Shown one piece after another: positions 1 through 5,895 of a stretch of DNA of 6,793 bases; position 1 is the first letter of the stretch; every line of letters begins with the position of its first letter. The DNA comes from Lentisphaeria bacterium (GTDB lineage: Bacteria > Verrucomicrobiota > Lentisphaeria > JABSQK01 > UBA12247). The stretch spans positions 1 through 6,793 of the forward strand of contig DMTJ01000300.1 in the NCBI GenBank assembly GCA_003477185.1, in the 5' to 3' direction. Position numbers and translations under genes: made by a program. The notes beneath the pieces are model-generated. The model saw nothing but the letters and a program-made list of their open reading frames with translations, did not search any database and had not been told where the DNA came from.

Positions 1-72
1 AGATGGATTCGGGCGTGCTGATTGCAACCGCGGGCATCGCCGCCGACTGCGGCTCCCGCTGGTCCAAAAAAA

Positions 73-744
73 TCAGGGAGGCGCGGTATAGCGATAGCCG
101 CGGCCATACACCGTGTCGATCACGTAATCTCCGTGAAGCTTCTTCCGCAACACGAGAAGTTGCTGATCCACCAGCCTGCTACCGCTTAAGCTGTCTTTGG
201 CCCACACTTCGCGATAGAGCTCTTCGCGGCTGACCACCCGATTAGGGTTGCGATACAGAAATTCAAGAATCTGCAGTTCACGCAATGACAGCTTAGCGAC
301 TTTTTTCCCATGTTCGCATCTCCGCGCGATCCGGTCCACGCAATTCTCGCCGAACATAAAGGACGGATCGCTGGCTTTGGCCCGGCGCAATACCGCCTTC
401 AAACGGGCAACAAGCTCAGACGGGCTGATCGGCTTAATTACGTAATCATCCGCGCCAATCTCGAGGCCCTCGACCTTACTAGGTAGATCATCATGACCGG
501 ACAGAAAAAGAATCGGGACCTGCTGATCGACCTCGCGAATTGCCCGACAGGCATCAAATCCACTCATCACAGGCATCAGCAAGTCCAAGCAAACCGCATC
601 TGGCCGCTCCTCGAAAAAAAGCGCTACCGCTTCCTTGCCATTCGCAGCCACGACCACGTCGAATCCGTTGCGCCTAAGATAACTCCGGTACAGATCCCGA
701 ACGGCCGCTTCATCCTCGGCTACCAAAACTTTTTGTTCTACCAT
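73..744 (-). CDS. OmpR/PhoB-family two-component response regulator
   Basis: A 223-residue cytoplasmic response regulator, expected to be phosphorylated by a sensor kinase and then bind DNA as a dimer. Residues 4-118 form a receiver domain: acidic pair E10-D11, phosphoacceptor D54 in CLDLLMP, switch Ser S82 in LFLSG, and conserved K104 in VIKP. Residues from about 128 to 221 form an OmpR-type winged helix, with the LSLRELQILEFL entry helix, a VVSREELYREVW segment and the terminal wing YGRGYRY. Both domains are complete and the length is typical of the family. The ATG start is supported by AGAGG seven bases upstream on the minus strand. No histidine kinase partner is visible; downstream on this strand only 72 bases remain. 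It is divergent from the Ser/Thr kinase gene, so cross-regulation is possible but only inferred. The regulon cannot be named from sequence. Confidence 0.96.
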   Translation of the reverse strand: MVEQKVLVAEDEAAVRDLYRSYLRRNGFDVVVAANGKEAVALFFEERPDAVCLDLLMPVMSGFDACRAIREVDQQVPILFLSGHDDLPSKVEGLEIGADDYVIKPISPSELVARLKAVLRRAKASDPSFMFGENCVDRIARRCEHGKKVAKLSLRELQILEFLYRNPNRVVSREELYREVWAKDSLSGSRLVDQQLLVLRKKLHGDYVIDTVYGRGYRYTAPP

Positions 745-798
745 TACTACGCCTCTGCCAGCTACGTCATGATCGCGGGACCTAGCGAAACGTTCTCT

Positions 799-827
799 TT
801 TCCAACCCCGCGGCGCCGAACTATACT
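799..827 (+). promoter_or_regulatory. Candidate sigma70-type promoter for the kinase operon
   Basis: TTTCCA (799-804, four of six matches to the -35 consensus) is followed after 17 bases by TATACT (822-827, five of six). Transcription would start near 834 and leave a leader of about 95 bases before the ATG at 929. The -10 overlaps the opposing promoter's -10 (820-825), so the two would be mutually exclusive. The weak -35 makes this less certain than the minus-strand one. Confidence 0.35.
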
Positions 828-847
828 ACGGCCTCTGAAAATGTCAC
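820..847 (-). promoter_or_regulatory. Candidate sigma70-type promoter for the response regulator
   Basis: On the minus strand GTGACA (842-847) matches the -35 consensus at five of six bases. It is followed after 16 bases by TATAGT (820-825), also five of six. It lies about 76 bases upstream of the response-regulator start. Pattern match only; sigma specificity in this phylum may differ. Confidence 0.45.
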
Positions 848-928
848 GGTCAAATTCTCATCCGGCTGGACGTCAGGCTCAGACTAGCTAATTTATAGGT
901 GGCATTCTCATCGACCATTGGATTACTC

Positions 929-2803
929 ATGCCCACAACCGCAACAACTGAGGCCCCATCCGCCACTGGCGAGCGTCAAGAGACCGTGCTCATGGCACAG
1001 GGCGGCGCGCCTGCGTCTCCGGGAGACACCTGTGCGGCGAATGGCCTTGAGCTGAGCGATTCCGGAAATTTCGAATTGGGCTGCAGCCTAGGCCGCGGCG
1101 GCATGGGCGTGGTCTATAAAATGCGGGATACTAGTATCGACCGCGATGTAGCCATCAAGGTGATGCTTACACGCCTTCGCGAGTCCGACCTCCAAGTACG
1201 GCGCTTTCGCCAGGAGGCACAGATTACCGGTCGCCTCGAACATCCGAACATCGTCCCCGTCCATCATTTCGGGGCAGCCGCAGATGGCAGCATGTATTAT
1301 ACTATGAAGTATCTGCAGGGCGTAACCCTGCAGGCAATCCTCGATAAACTTCGCCAAGGAGATGAAGAAACCATCGCGGCTTGGCCGCTGGACAGCCTGC
1401 TCCGGGTTTTCGAGAAAGTCTGTGATGCCCTTGCCTTTGCCCATGCGAACAACGTCCTACACCGTGACATCAAGCCAGAGAACATCATGGTGGGCGGCTA
1501 TGGTGAAGTGCTGGTTGTCGATTGGGGACTGGCAAAGCTGATGACTGAAAAGCAGTATGATGAATCTGAGCTCCACGCTCTCGCCGATGAACAGCGAATC
1601 ATTGAGGAGTTGGACTGTGAGGCCCCCAAGACCCAGGCTGGCCACCTCATCGGCACCCCGTCCTACGTCGCCCCAGAGCAAATTCGCAAGTCTCTCGGCC
1701 CGGCGGATCAGCGCATCGATGTGTATGCCCTCGGCGCCATGCTCTATGCAGTATTGACACTGCGCCCACCTTTTGCCGGTACAATCGAGGAAATGATCGG
1801 TCCGAAACTGCAGGGCGAGCTTGAGCCACCGCATACGAGAGTCGCCAAGCCCCTCCCTCACCTGCCGAACGGCCGGGTACCTGAAGCCCTTTCCGCAGTC
1901 GCCATGAAAGCCATGTCGGTGTCTCTGGACCACCGCTACCTTCACGTCAGCGAACTTCACGCGGAGCTTCAAGCCTACCACAACGGCTTTGCCACCCTTG
2001 CCGAAGAAGCCTCCACCGTCAAACTCATCCTGCTCATGCTTCGGCGTCATCGAAATGAAGTGGCTCTGATCACTGCCAGCTCCCTCCTGATCATCGCGGT
2101 ACTTGCCATCTCCGCGTTTTACTTGCTGGGTACCCAGAACCAACTGCGCTCCGCAGAAGTAAAGGCCACTCTGCTGGATGACCAGCTCTCACACCTCCAC
2201 AGCCAGCGCGAAAAGCGTGGTGAGAGTGCTAGCGATTCTGCAGCTCGCGCCTTTGACATCCTAGGCGGCATTCAACGCCAGCTTGACACCGATAACCCAG
2301 ACGCAGCCCCCCTCAATTTTCAGCCTCGAATCACCCCCGACGGGCTGGCCATAGATCTCTCTCAGAATCCCAAGCTCAAAAATTTGGCTGCCTTGAAAGG
2401 CCTACCCCTCGTCGAGCTGCGTCTAGACCGCACAGGCGTCAAGGATCTAGCCCCCCTAGCGGGGATGCGCCTGCGCTATTTCTCCGCTGCAGAGACCGGA
2501 CTCACCTCCATCGAGCCCCTCGCAAGCATGCCCCTGCGCGCGGTCGATCTGGCCGAAAGCGGCGTGGCAAGCATTGAGGCCATCGTGGGTCCTGAGCTTC
2601 AATTTCTAAACCTTCGCGACACCCCTGTCCAACTCATTGCCCCCCTGCAGAATGCCGGCAACCTAACCGGCCTGGTCATCCCGCTCGACATCTTAGACCT
2701 GGACCTGCTGCGAAACCGCCCCAACCTCAAGTTTCTTTCCTACACCACGTACGGAGAAAAAGCAGACTTATTCTGGCTCAGCCACAACAAAGGAACTCCA
2801 TGA
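929..2803 (+). CDS. Membrane-anchored Hanks-type Ser/Thr protein kinase with leucine-rich C-terminal region
   Basis: Counting from the ATG at 929 (624 residues), the kinase domain spans about 49-340. It has glycine loop LGRGGMGVVYK (54-64), VAIK with K77, helix-C E96, catalytic loop HRDIKPEN (178-185, D180), DWG (198-200) in place of DFG, APE (248-250) and the helix-F Asp D264 in DVYALG. All catalytic residues are present, so it should be active. About 47 residues separate DWG from APE, longer than usual and acidic. One membrane helix lies at about 378-401. The region beyond has a possible short coiled coil (about 405-430), then about four irregular leucine-rich repeats (about 480-590, pattern L-x-x-L-x-L with D-L-A-P-L spacing). 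By topology this part is probably periplasmic and a sensor or protein-binding module. A GTG at 899 would add 10 residues. Neither start has a clear ribosome-binding site, so ATG is preferred. The stop overlaps the next gene by ATGA. Confidence 0.95.
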   Translation: MPTTATTEAPSATGERQETVLMAQGGAPASPGDTCAANGLELSDSGNFELGCSLGRGGMGVVYKMRDTSIDRDVAIKVMLTRLRESDLQVRRFRQEAQITGRLEHPNIVPVHHFGAAADGSMYYTMKYLQGVTLQAILDKLRQGDEETIAAWPLDSLLRVFEKVCDALAFAHANNVLHRDIKPENIMVGGYGEVLVVDWGLAKLMTEKQYDESELHALADEQRIIEELDCEAPKTQAGHLIGTPSYVAPEQIRKSLGPADQRIDVYALGAMLYAVLTLRPPFAGTIEEMIGPKLQGELEPPHTRVAKPLPHLPNGRVPEALSAVAMKAMSVSLDHRYLHVSELHAELQAYHNGFATLAEEASTVKLILLMLRRHRNEVALITASSLLIIAVLAISAFYLLGTQNQLRSAEVKATLLDDQLSHLHSQREKRGESASDSAARAFDILGGIQRQLDTDNPDAAPLNFQPRITPDGLAIDLSQNPKLKNLAALKGLPLVELRLDRTGVKDLAPLAGMRLRYFSAAETGLTSIEPLASMPLRAVDLAESGVASIEAIVGPELQFLNLRDTPVQLIAPLQNAGNLTGLVIPLDILDLDLLRNRPNLKFLSYTTYGEKADLFWLSHNKGTP

Positions 2804-3924
2804 CCCCAGCCCCGCGCGCGCGCTTGCTCTACGGCGACAGCCAACATTGTCCAGATATTCTCTACGCCACTGGTCACCATATTCCGGATCCCTTCCTCTG
2901 GTTCGAGATAGCTGGTGACGCCGCCGTGATCGTCAGCCCCCTAGAAGTAAGCCGTGCCCGTGAAGCGCTGAGCAGTCGTGCAGAGGTCATCGGCTTCGAA
3001 GACGCACGCGAGCGCTACGGTGCCAAGTCCTCCTCCGTCTACGACCAGATCTTCGCCATCAGCTGCCACTGCGGAATTCGCGCCTGGCAGGTCGGTGCAG
3101 ATTTCCCGCTCGCCCTAGCTCGACGCCTCGAGCACAACGGCATCTGCGTCTGGACCGCAGACGACGCCTTTTTCCCCGAGCGAGCAGTCAAAACTGCCCA
3201 AGAAGTCGAGCACCTGCGAGAGGGCGTAGAACTGGCCGAGACCGGCATGTATGCCGCCTTCGAAATCCTCGGCGAAGCCACGGTTGAAGGCGACTTCCTG
3301 AACTGGCAGCAGCAACGTCTGACCGCGGACATCCTCCGCGGGGAGATCAACGCCGCCATTGCCCGCAAGGGTGGCTTGGCCAATCACACCATCGTCGCCC
3401 CCGGTCGCTACGGAGCCGATCCCCACAGCGAGGGCGCCGGGCCAATTCTTGCCAATCACCCCACCGTGATCGACATCTTTCCGCGGGTGGTTCGCACCGG
3501 CTACTTTGGTGATCTCACCCGCACCGTCGTCAAGGGCACTCCGTCCGACATCGTCTGCCGGGCCTACGACTCTGTACACAAGTCCCGCGCTCTGGGAATC
3601 TCCATGATCAAGGATGGCGTTCTTGCCAGCAATGTCCACGAGAGCGTCGCCCAGTCCATGGAAGACGATGGCTTCGAGACAGATGCGAAGTCCGCAACAC
3701 CTCACGGCTTTTTCCACGGCACCGGGCACGGCCTTGGCCTCGAGATTCACGAGGCCCCTCGCGTCGGCCGCAACAAGTCGCCGCTCCAGGCAGGCAACGT
3801 CGTCACCGTAGAGCCCGGCCTCTATTATCCTGAATGGGGCGGCATGCGCCTGGAAGACGTCGTCGTGATCGAACCAGACGGCTGCGCCAACTTAACCACG
3901 GTCCGCACCGAACTCGTGATCTAA
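2800..3924 (+). CDS. M24-family metallopeptidase (Xaa-Pro aminopeptidase/dipeptidase type)
   Basis: A 374-residue peptidase of the pita-bread fold. Residues 1-125 resemble the N-terminal creatinase-like domain, and about 135-370 form the M24 catalytic domain. All five metal ligands of the family are visible: D225 (VIDIFPR), D238 (GDLTRT), H310 (GTGHGLGLEIHE), E338 (TVEPGLYY) and E352 (MRLEDVVVI). Accessory His residues H209 (DPHS) and H317 (EIHE) are also present. It should therefore be an active two-metal enzyme cleaving at Xaa-Pro bonds, probably cytoplasmic, since no signal peptide is seen. Prolidase and aminopeptidase P activities cannot be separated here. The ATG overlaps the kinase stop (ATGA), with AAAGGA just upstream, so the two are likely translationally coupled. 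Pairing with a membrane kinase is not something I recognise as a standard arrangement. Confidence 0.93.
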   Translation: MTPAPRARLLYGDSQHCPDILYATGHHIPDPFLWFEIAGDAAVIVSPLEVSRAREALSSRAEVIGFEDARERYGAKSSSVYDQIFAISCHCGIRAWQVGADFPLALARRLEHNGICVWTADDAFFPERAVKTAQEVEHLREGVELAETGMYAAFEILGEATVEGDFLNWQQQRLTADILRGEINAAIARKGGLANHTIVAPGRYGADPHSEGAGPILANHPTVIDIFPRVVRTGYFGDLTRTVVKGTPSDIVCRAYDSVHKSRALGISMIKDGVLASNVHESVAQSMEDDGFETDAKSATPHGFFHGTGHGLGLEIHEAPRVGRNKSPLQAGNVVTVEPGLYYPEWGGMRLEDVVVIEPDGCANLTTVRTELVI

Positions 3925-3928
3925 ACCG

Positions 3929-4267
3929 ATGAGCGACGATGCCAACAAGTTGATCAGGCGAGTTGCTAAAGGCGGCATCCTGGTAACGGGGCTTCTTGTT
4001 TGGGCGGTCGTAGTAGGCATCCTTCCCGTGATGTGGCGAACGGACCAACTCTCGAATCCAGTCCAGGTCTCCGCGCTCACAGCAGCAGCCCTACAGCTGC
4101 AAAGCGGCCAGCTTATCCAACTGCCAGGCGTCACGGAACTAGCGCATGAATCAGAAGTACTCACCAAAGCGGTCGAGCCGGGCGCAGAGATTCAGTCTGA
4201 CGGAGAAGTCTGGGGCCTGCTACGCGTCCGCCAAGCGTGGTGCTTCGGATTCGGCCCTAGTAGCTGA
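3929..4267 (+). CDS. Small single-pass membrane protein of unknown function
   Basis: A 112-residue protein I do not recognise. Residues 1-12 are charged and end in LIRRVAKGG. A single strong hydrophobic helix follows at about 15-34 (ILVTGLLVWAVVVGILPVMW), then a soluble stretch with a Leu/Gln-rich helix (about 48-62) and an acidic segment. The end, after GEVWGLLRV, is RQAWCFGFGPSS, which looks less like a natural protein than the part before it and may reflect a truncation or frame loss. It starts four bases after the peptidase stop, with no strong ribosome-binding site of its own, so it probably depends on read-in from the upstream genes. With a basic N-terminus before the helix, the C-terminal part is probably outside the cytoplasm if the helix is uncleaved. 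Being in a tight operon with the kinase and peptidase suggests a shared process, but no function can be given. Confidence 0.65.
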   Translation: MSDDANKLIRRVAKGGILVTGLLVWAVVVGILPVMWRTDQLSNPVQVSALTAAALQLQSGQLIQLPGVTELAHESEVLTKAVEPGAEIQSDGEVWGLLRVRQAWCFGFGPSS

Positions 4268-4323
4268 ATGGCTTCATGAGCACGTTAAAGCAGGTTAGTC
4301 ATCGATCCGCAAAGCGTCAACAA

Positions 4324-4353
4324 TCAGATGCTGCCCGCAACGGGCGTATCTGA
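4324..4353. repeat. GC-rich imperfect hairpin between operons
   Basis: Outer arms TCAGAT (4324-4329) and ATCTGA (4348-4353) are perfectly complementary. Inner arms GCCCG (4333-4337) and CGGGC (4341-4345) enclose a CAA loop, with a small internal loop between. No T-run follows, so it is not a standard intrinsic terminator for the upstream operon. It could be an RNA structure or a repetitive palindromic element; only one copy was noticed here. Confidence 0.45.
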
Positions 4354-4355
4354 GC

Positions 4356-4378
4356 GTTCAATAGGCGAATATTTGAAC
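4356..4378. promoter_or_regulatory. Inverted repeat upstream of hicA, possible operator
   Basis: GTTCAA (4356-4361) and TTGAAC (4373-4378) are exact inverse complements with an 11-base spacer. Allowing one bulged base the arms extend to GTTCAATA and TATTTGAAC. It lies 49-72 bases upstream of the hicA start, where toxin-antitoxin autoregulatory sites usually sit. Binding by the encoded HicB-like protein is only a guess, since that protein shows no evident DNA-binding domain. Confidence 0.3.
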
Positions 4379-4427
4379 ATTCCAAGGCATTGGTTGAAGT
4401 CGAATAGCGCCACGAGTAAGGTAAGGC

Positions 4428-4631
4428 ATGCCAAGAAAAGTTCGAGAGTTGATTTCAGATTTGGAGCGTGCTGGCTTCTCCGCTGTCGTAAGCGCGGGGA
4501 AGGGATCGCACCGCAAGTTCGTGCATCTCCGCTACCCAGATGCGCTGACCATAAGCGGGCGAACAAGCACCGATGTGAAGGCATACTAAGAACGGGCGGT
4601 TAAGCGAGCATTAGAGGTGGTGGAGCGATGA
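4428..4631 (+). pseudogene. hicA: HicA-type mRNA interferase toxin, interrupted by an in-frame stop
   Basis: From the ATG at 4428 the frame encodes a HicA-like protein beginning MPRKVRELISDLERAGF. It holds the glycine/serine loop and catalytic histidine in GKGSH (H28), then the strand segment LTISGRTSTDVKAY. A TAA at 4587-4589 ends it after 53 residues. Beyond the stop the same frame continues as ERAVKRALEVVER and ends with TGA at 4629-4631, overlapping the hicB ATG. That tail is the expected last helix of a HicA protein; relatives usually have Gln where the stop falls, so one C-to-T change (CAA to TAA) explains it. HicA toxins are small dsRBD-fold RNases that cut mRNA and are held inactive by HicB. 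Here the catalytic His survives but the final helix is lost, so the toxin is probably inactive. AGTAAGG lies just upstream of the start. A sequencing error or stop readthrough could restore it. Confidence 0.8.
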
Positions 4632-4921
4632 GAGTTGAAGATCAGCATCACCGTTGGGTAGAATGGTCGGATGAAGACCAAGTCTACATTGGCAAGTGCC
4701 CAGATTCGATAAGCGGGATGCACGGCGAGAATCCAGTTCAACTCTATGCTGATCTGTGCGAGACAATTGAGGATGTCGTCGCTCATTTCGAGCGCTCCAA
4801 TCGAGCGCTCCCGCCTATCCGAATCCGGCCAATGCAGGAAGTGTGGAACCAGCCACTGTACCGGGTTCGGCCTAATGGCCGACCGATGAGCGCGTCGTTC
4901 GGCTTAGAAATCAATCGATGA
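4628..4921 (+). CDS. hicB: HicB-family antitoxin-like protein with extended C-terminus
   Basis: A 97-residue protein. Residues 1-65 match the partial RNase H-like fold of HicB antitoxins: a VEWSDEDQVYIGKCPD strand pair, a short loop with GMHGENP, and helix VQLYADLCETIEDVVAHFE. In the family this fold binds HicA and covers its active site. The stretch RALPPIRIRPMQEV is where short members of this subtype normally finish. The 27 residues after it (about 71-97) look added and contain a perfect palindrome at DNA level. No helix-turn-helix or ribbon-helix-helix domain is seen, so autoregulation is uncertain. The start overlaps the end of the original hicA frame (ATGA at 4628-4631), but because the toxin now stops 38 bases earlier, coupling may be weakened. 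GGTGG sits eight bases upstream of the start. The stop overlaps the next gene by ATGA. Confidence 0.82.
   Translation: MRVEDQHHRWVEWSDEDQVYIGKCPDSISGMHGENPVQLYADLCETIEDVVAHFERSNRALPPIRIRPMQEVWNQPLYRVRPNGRPMSASFGLEINR
4867..4882. repeat. Short perfect palindrome within the hicB tail
   Basis: TCGGCC (4867-4872) and GGCCGA (4877-4882) form a perfect six-base stem around a TAAT loop, inside the C-terminal extension of the HicB-like protein and 36 bases before the next gene's start. It may be coincidence in GC-rich DNA, a remnant of an inserted element, or an RNA hairpin affecting translation of the following gene. Confidence 0.4.
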
Positions 4922-5454
4922 AAACAACAACGCTTATCCTAACTGGCTTGTGTCTCGCACTATGGGTGGCAAGCGGACAAAATTCCTTCGCGAATCGAAA
5001 GGCCATTGATTGTGTCCGTGCACAATATTCGGCGGAGCGTGGCTATACGTTTGACGCGACCTACATGACGGCATCTATGATGGATCGGAAGGTTGTCGAT
5101 ATCCAGCGCGCCGCATACTGGAAGGAGCAAGGATACACCTTCGACCCCGCTTACATGACGGCGTCCATGATGGACCGGAAGGTCGTCGATATCCAGCGCG
5201 CCGCATACTGGAAGAAGCAAGGCCATACCTTCGACCCCACTTGCATGACGGCATCCATGATGGATCGGGCGGTTCGAACCGGAGGCGTCAGTTCGCAGCC
5301 TTCTACGACGCGACTGCCTCCAGCAATTGCGCAAAACGCGCCCTGCTCCGTCTTCCGGAACAGCGGTTCCTGCCTATCCTTCGCAGTGCCCTCTCAGGCC
5401 CCTAACAACTCGCCGCCCCCACGAAGACGACTATTCGTCCGAGTCGAAATCTGA
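4918..5454 (+). CDS. Secreted protein with three 30-residue repeats (5' part of a frame-split gene)
   Basis: A 178-residue frame starting with a clear signal peptide: MK, hydrophobic core LILTGLCLALWVA, likely cleavage after SFA at residue 25. Residues 28-57, 58-87 and 88-117 are three tandem 30-residue units with the shared ending MTASMMDR and the shared pattern RAxYxxxxGxTFD. The second and third also share KVVDIQRAAYWK. I do not recognise this domain. A Pro/Ser-rich linker follows, and the last residues (PPPRRRLFVRVEI) look like out-of-frame translation. The +1 frame is open from 5261 and continues into a tyrosine/asparagine-rich tail, so this is probably the first part of one disrupted gene of about 318 codons. 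Export to the periplasm or outside is likely. The ATG overlaps the hicB stop (ATGA) and lacks a strong ribosome-binding site, suggesting translational coupling to the antitoxin. Alternatively it is a complete short protein. Confidence 0.7.
   Translation: MKTTTLILTGLCLALWVASGQNSFANRKAIDCVRAQYSAERGYTFDATYMTASMMDRKVVDIQRAAYWKEQGYTFDPAYMTASMMDRKVVDIQRAAYWKKQGHTFDPTCMTASMMDRAVRTGGVSSQPSTTRLPPAIAQNAPCSVFRNSGSCLSFAVPSQAPNNSPPPRRRLFVRVEI
4999..5268 (+). repeat. Three tandem 90-bp in-frame repeats
   Basis: Units at 4999-5088, 5089-5178 and 5179-5268. By hand comparison units 2 and 3 differ at about 9 of 90 bases. Unit 1 is much more diverged except over its last 30 or so bases (ATGACGGCATC and onward). 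This points to an older repeat plus a more recent duplication of one unit, with the period kept to a multiple of three. Confidence 0.93.
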
Positions 5455-5875
5455 TTCCACCGTATTCACCGCTCCACGTATCCGCCCTGTTGAGACACCA
5501 AAACCTGTGATTCCGCGACGAACTTTTGTGCCTGGATATGCGGGGAGTCGGTATGATCCTGATTCGCTTGCCAATCCCCACGGCGCTGGGAGCCCCTACA
5601 AGGCCGACGGCCTTATGAATCCGTATAGCCAGTATGGTAGTCGGTATAGCAATAAGTCTTGGACGAATCCGCATGCAACAGATGCACCAAAACTATACGA
5701 TTCGCAGGGGAACTACAAGGGTCGATTGAGCACGAACCCCTACGATCCAGATTCAACGTTCAATCCTTACGGACGTTACGGAAGCAAGTATTCGCCAGAT
5801 AGCATCAATAATCCGTATGGTGCAGGCAACCCATATTTGACTAATCCAATCTACGTTGTTCCCTCGCAAGATTAG
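5327..5875 (+). CDS. 3' part of the frame-split secreted protein, Asn-Pro-Tyr-Gly-rich tail
   Basis: This frame is offset by +1 from the preceding repeat gene. It is open from 5261, and 5327 is only the first TTG; no ATG, signal peptide or ribosome-binding site supports an independent start. The protein begins with a Pro/Ser/Thr linker (PAPSSGTAVPAYPS), then from about residue 66 has degenerate repeats: SRYDPDSLANPHGAGSPY, DSQGNYKGRLSTNPYDPDS, NPYGRYGSKYSPDSINNPYG and AGNPY. This C-terminal pattern (YDPDS..NPYG.YGS.YSPDSINNPYGAG) is one I recall on many short secreted or lipoprotein-like hypothetical bacterial proteins; its role is unknown to me. The simplest reading is that it is the C-terminal half of the protein starting at 4918. 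One or more indels between about 5335 and 5425 would join the frames; dropping one base near 5343 gives a smooth AQNAPAPSSGTAVP. A short CCCCC run at 5416-5420 is another possible site. Confidence 0.55.
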   Translation: MRKTRPAPSSGTAVPAYPSQCPLRPLTTRRPHEDDYSSESKSDSTVFTAPRIRPVETPKPVIPRRTFVPGYAGSRYDPDSLANPHGAGSPYKADGLMNPYSQYGSRYSNKSWTNPHATDAPKLYDSQGNYKGRLSTNPYDPDSTFNPYGRYGSKYSPDSINNPYGAGNPYLTNPIYVVPSQD

Positions 5876-5895
5876 GAAGTCGAATAAGGCGGTGG

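Noticed and set aside
1..37. Start of another minus-strand gene (ATG at 35-37, reading MPAVAISTPESI)
   Set aside because: Only 12 codons are in the window, with no clear ribosome-binding site and no recognisable motif.
66..72. Run of seven A (T on the minus strand) as a terminator for the response regulator
   Set aside because: It directly follows the stop codon with no stable GC-rich stem in front of it outside the coding sequence.
1457..2143. Long minus-strand open frame opposite the kinase
   Set aside because: It lies wholly within the well-supported kinase gene and has no recognisable domain; it is a GC-rich shadow frame.
4328..4603. Plus-strand open frame of 91 codons covering the hicA region
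   Set aside because: It is in a different frame from the clear HicA-like protein, begins inside the intergenic hairpin and has no recognisable motif.
4999..5268. Regular repeats as a possible CRISPR array
   Set aside because: The 90-bp units are contiguous, in frame and protein-coding, with no unique spacers.
5335..5425. Programmed +1 frameshift joining the two halves of the repeat protein
   Set aside because: A CCC-T stretch is present near 5341, but there is no slippery-site context, stop codon at the shift point or stimulatory structure; mutation or sequencing error is simpler.
4268..5875. Integron gene cassettes (toxin-antitoxin plus hypothetical genes)
   Set aside because: No paired core sites of the RYYYAAC/GTTRRRY kind flank the genes. 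A lone GTTAAGC lies inside the hicA frame, and genes overlap by ATGA, unlike cassettes.
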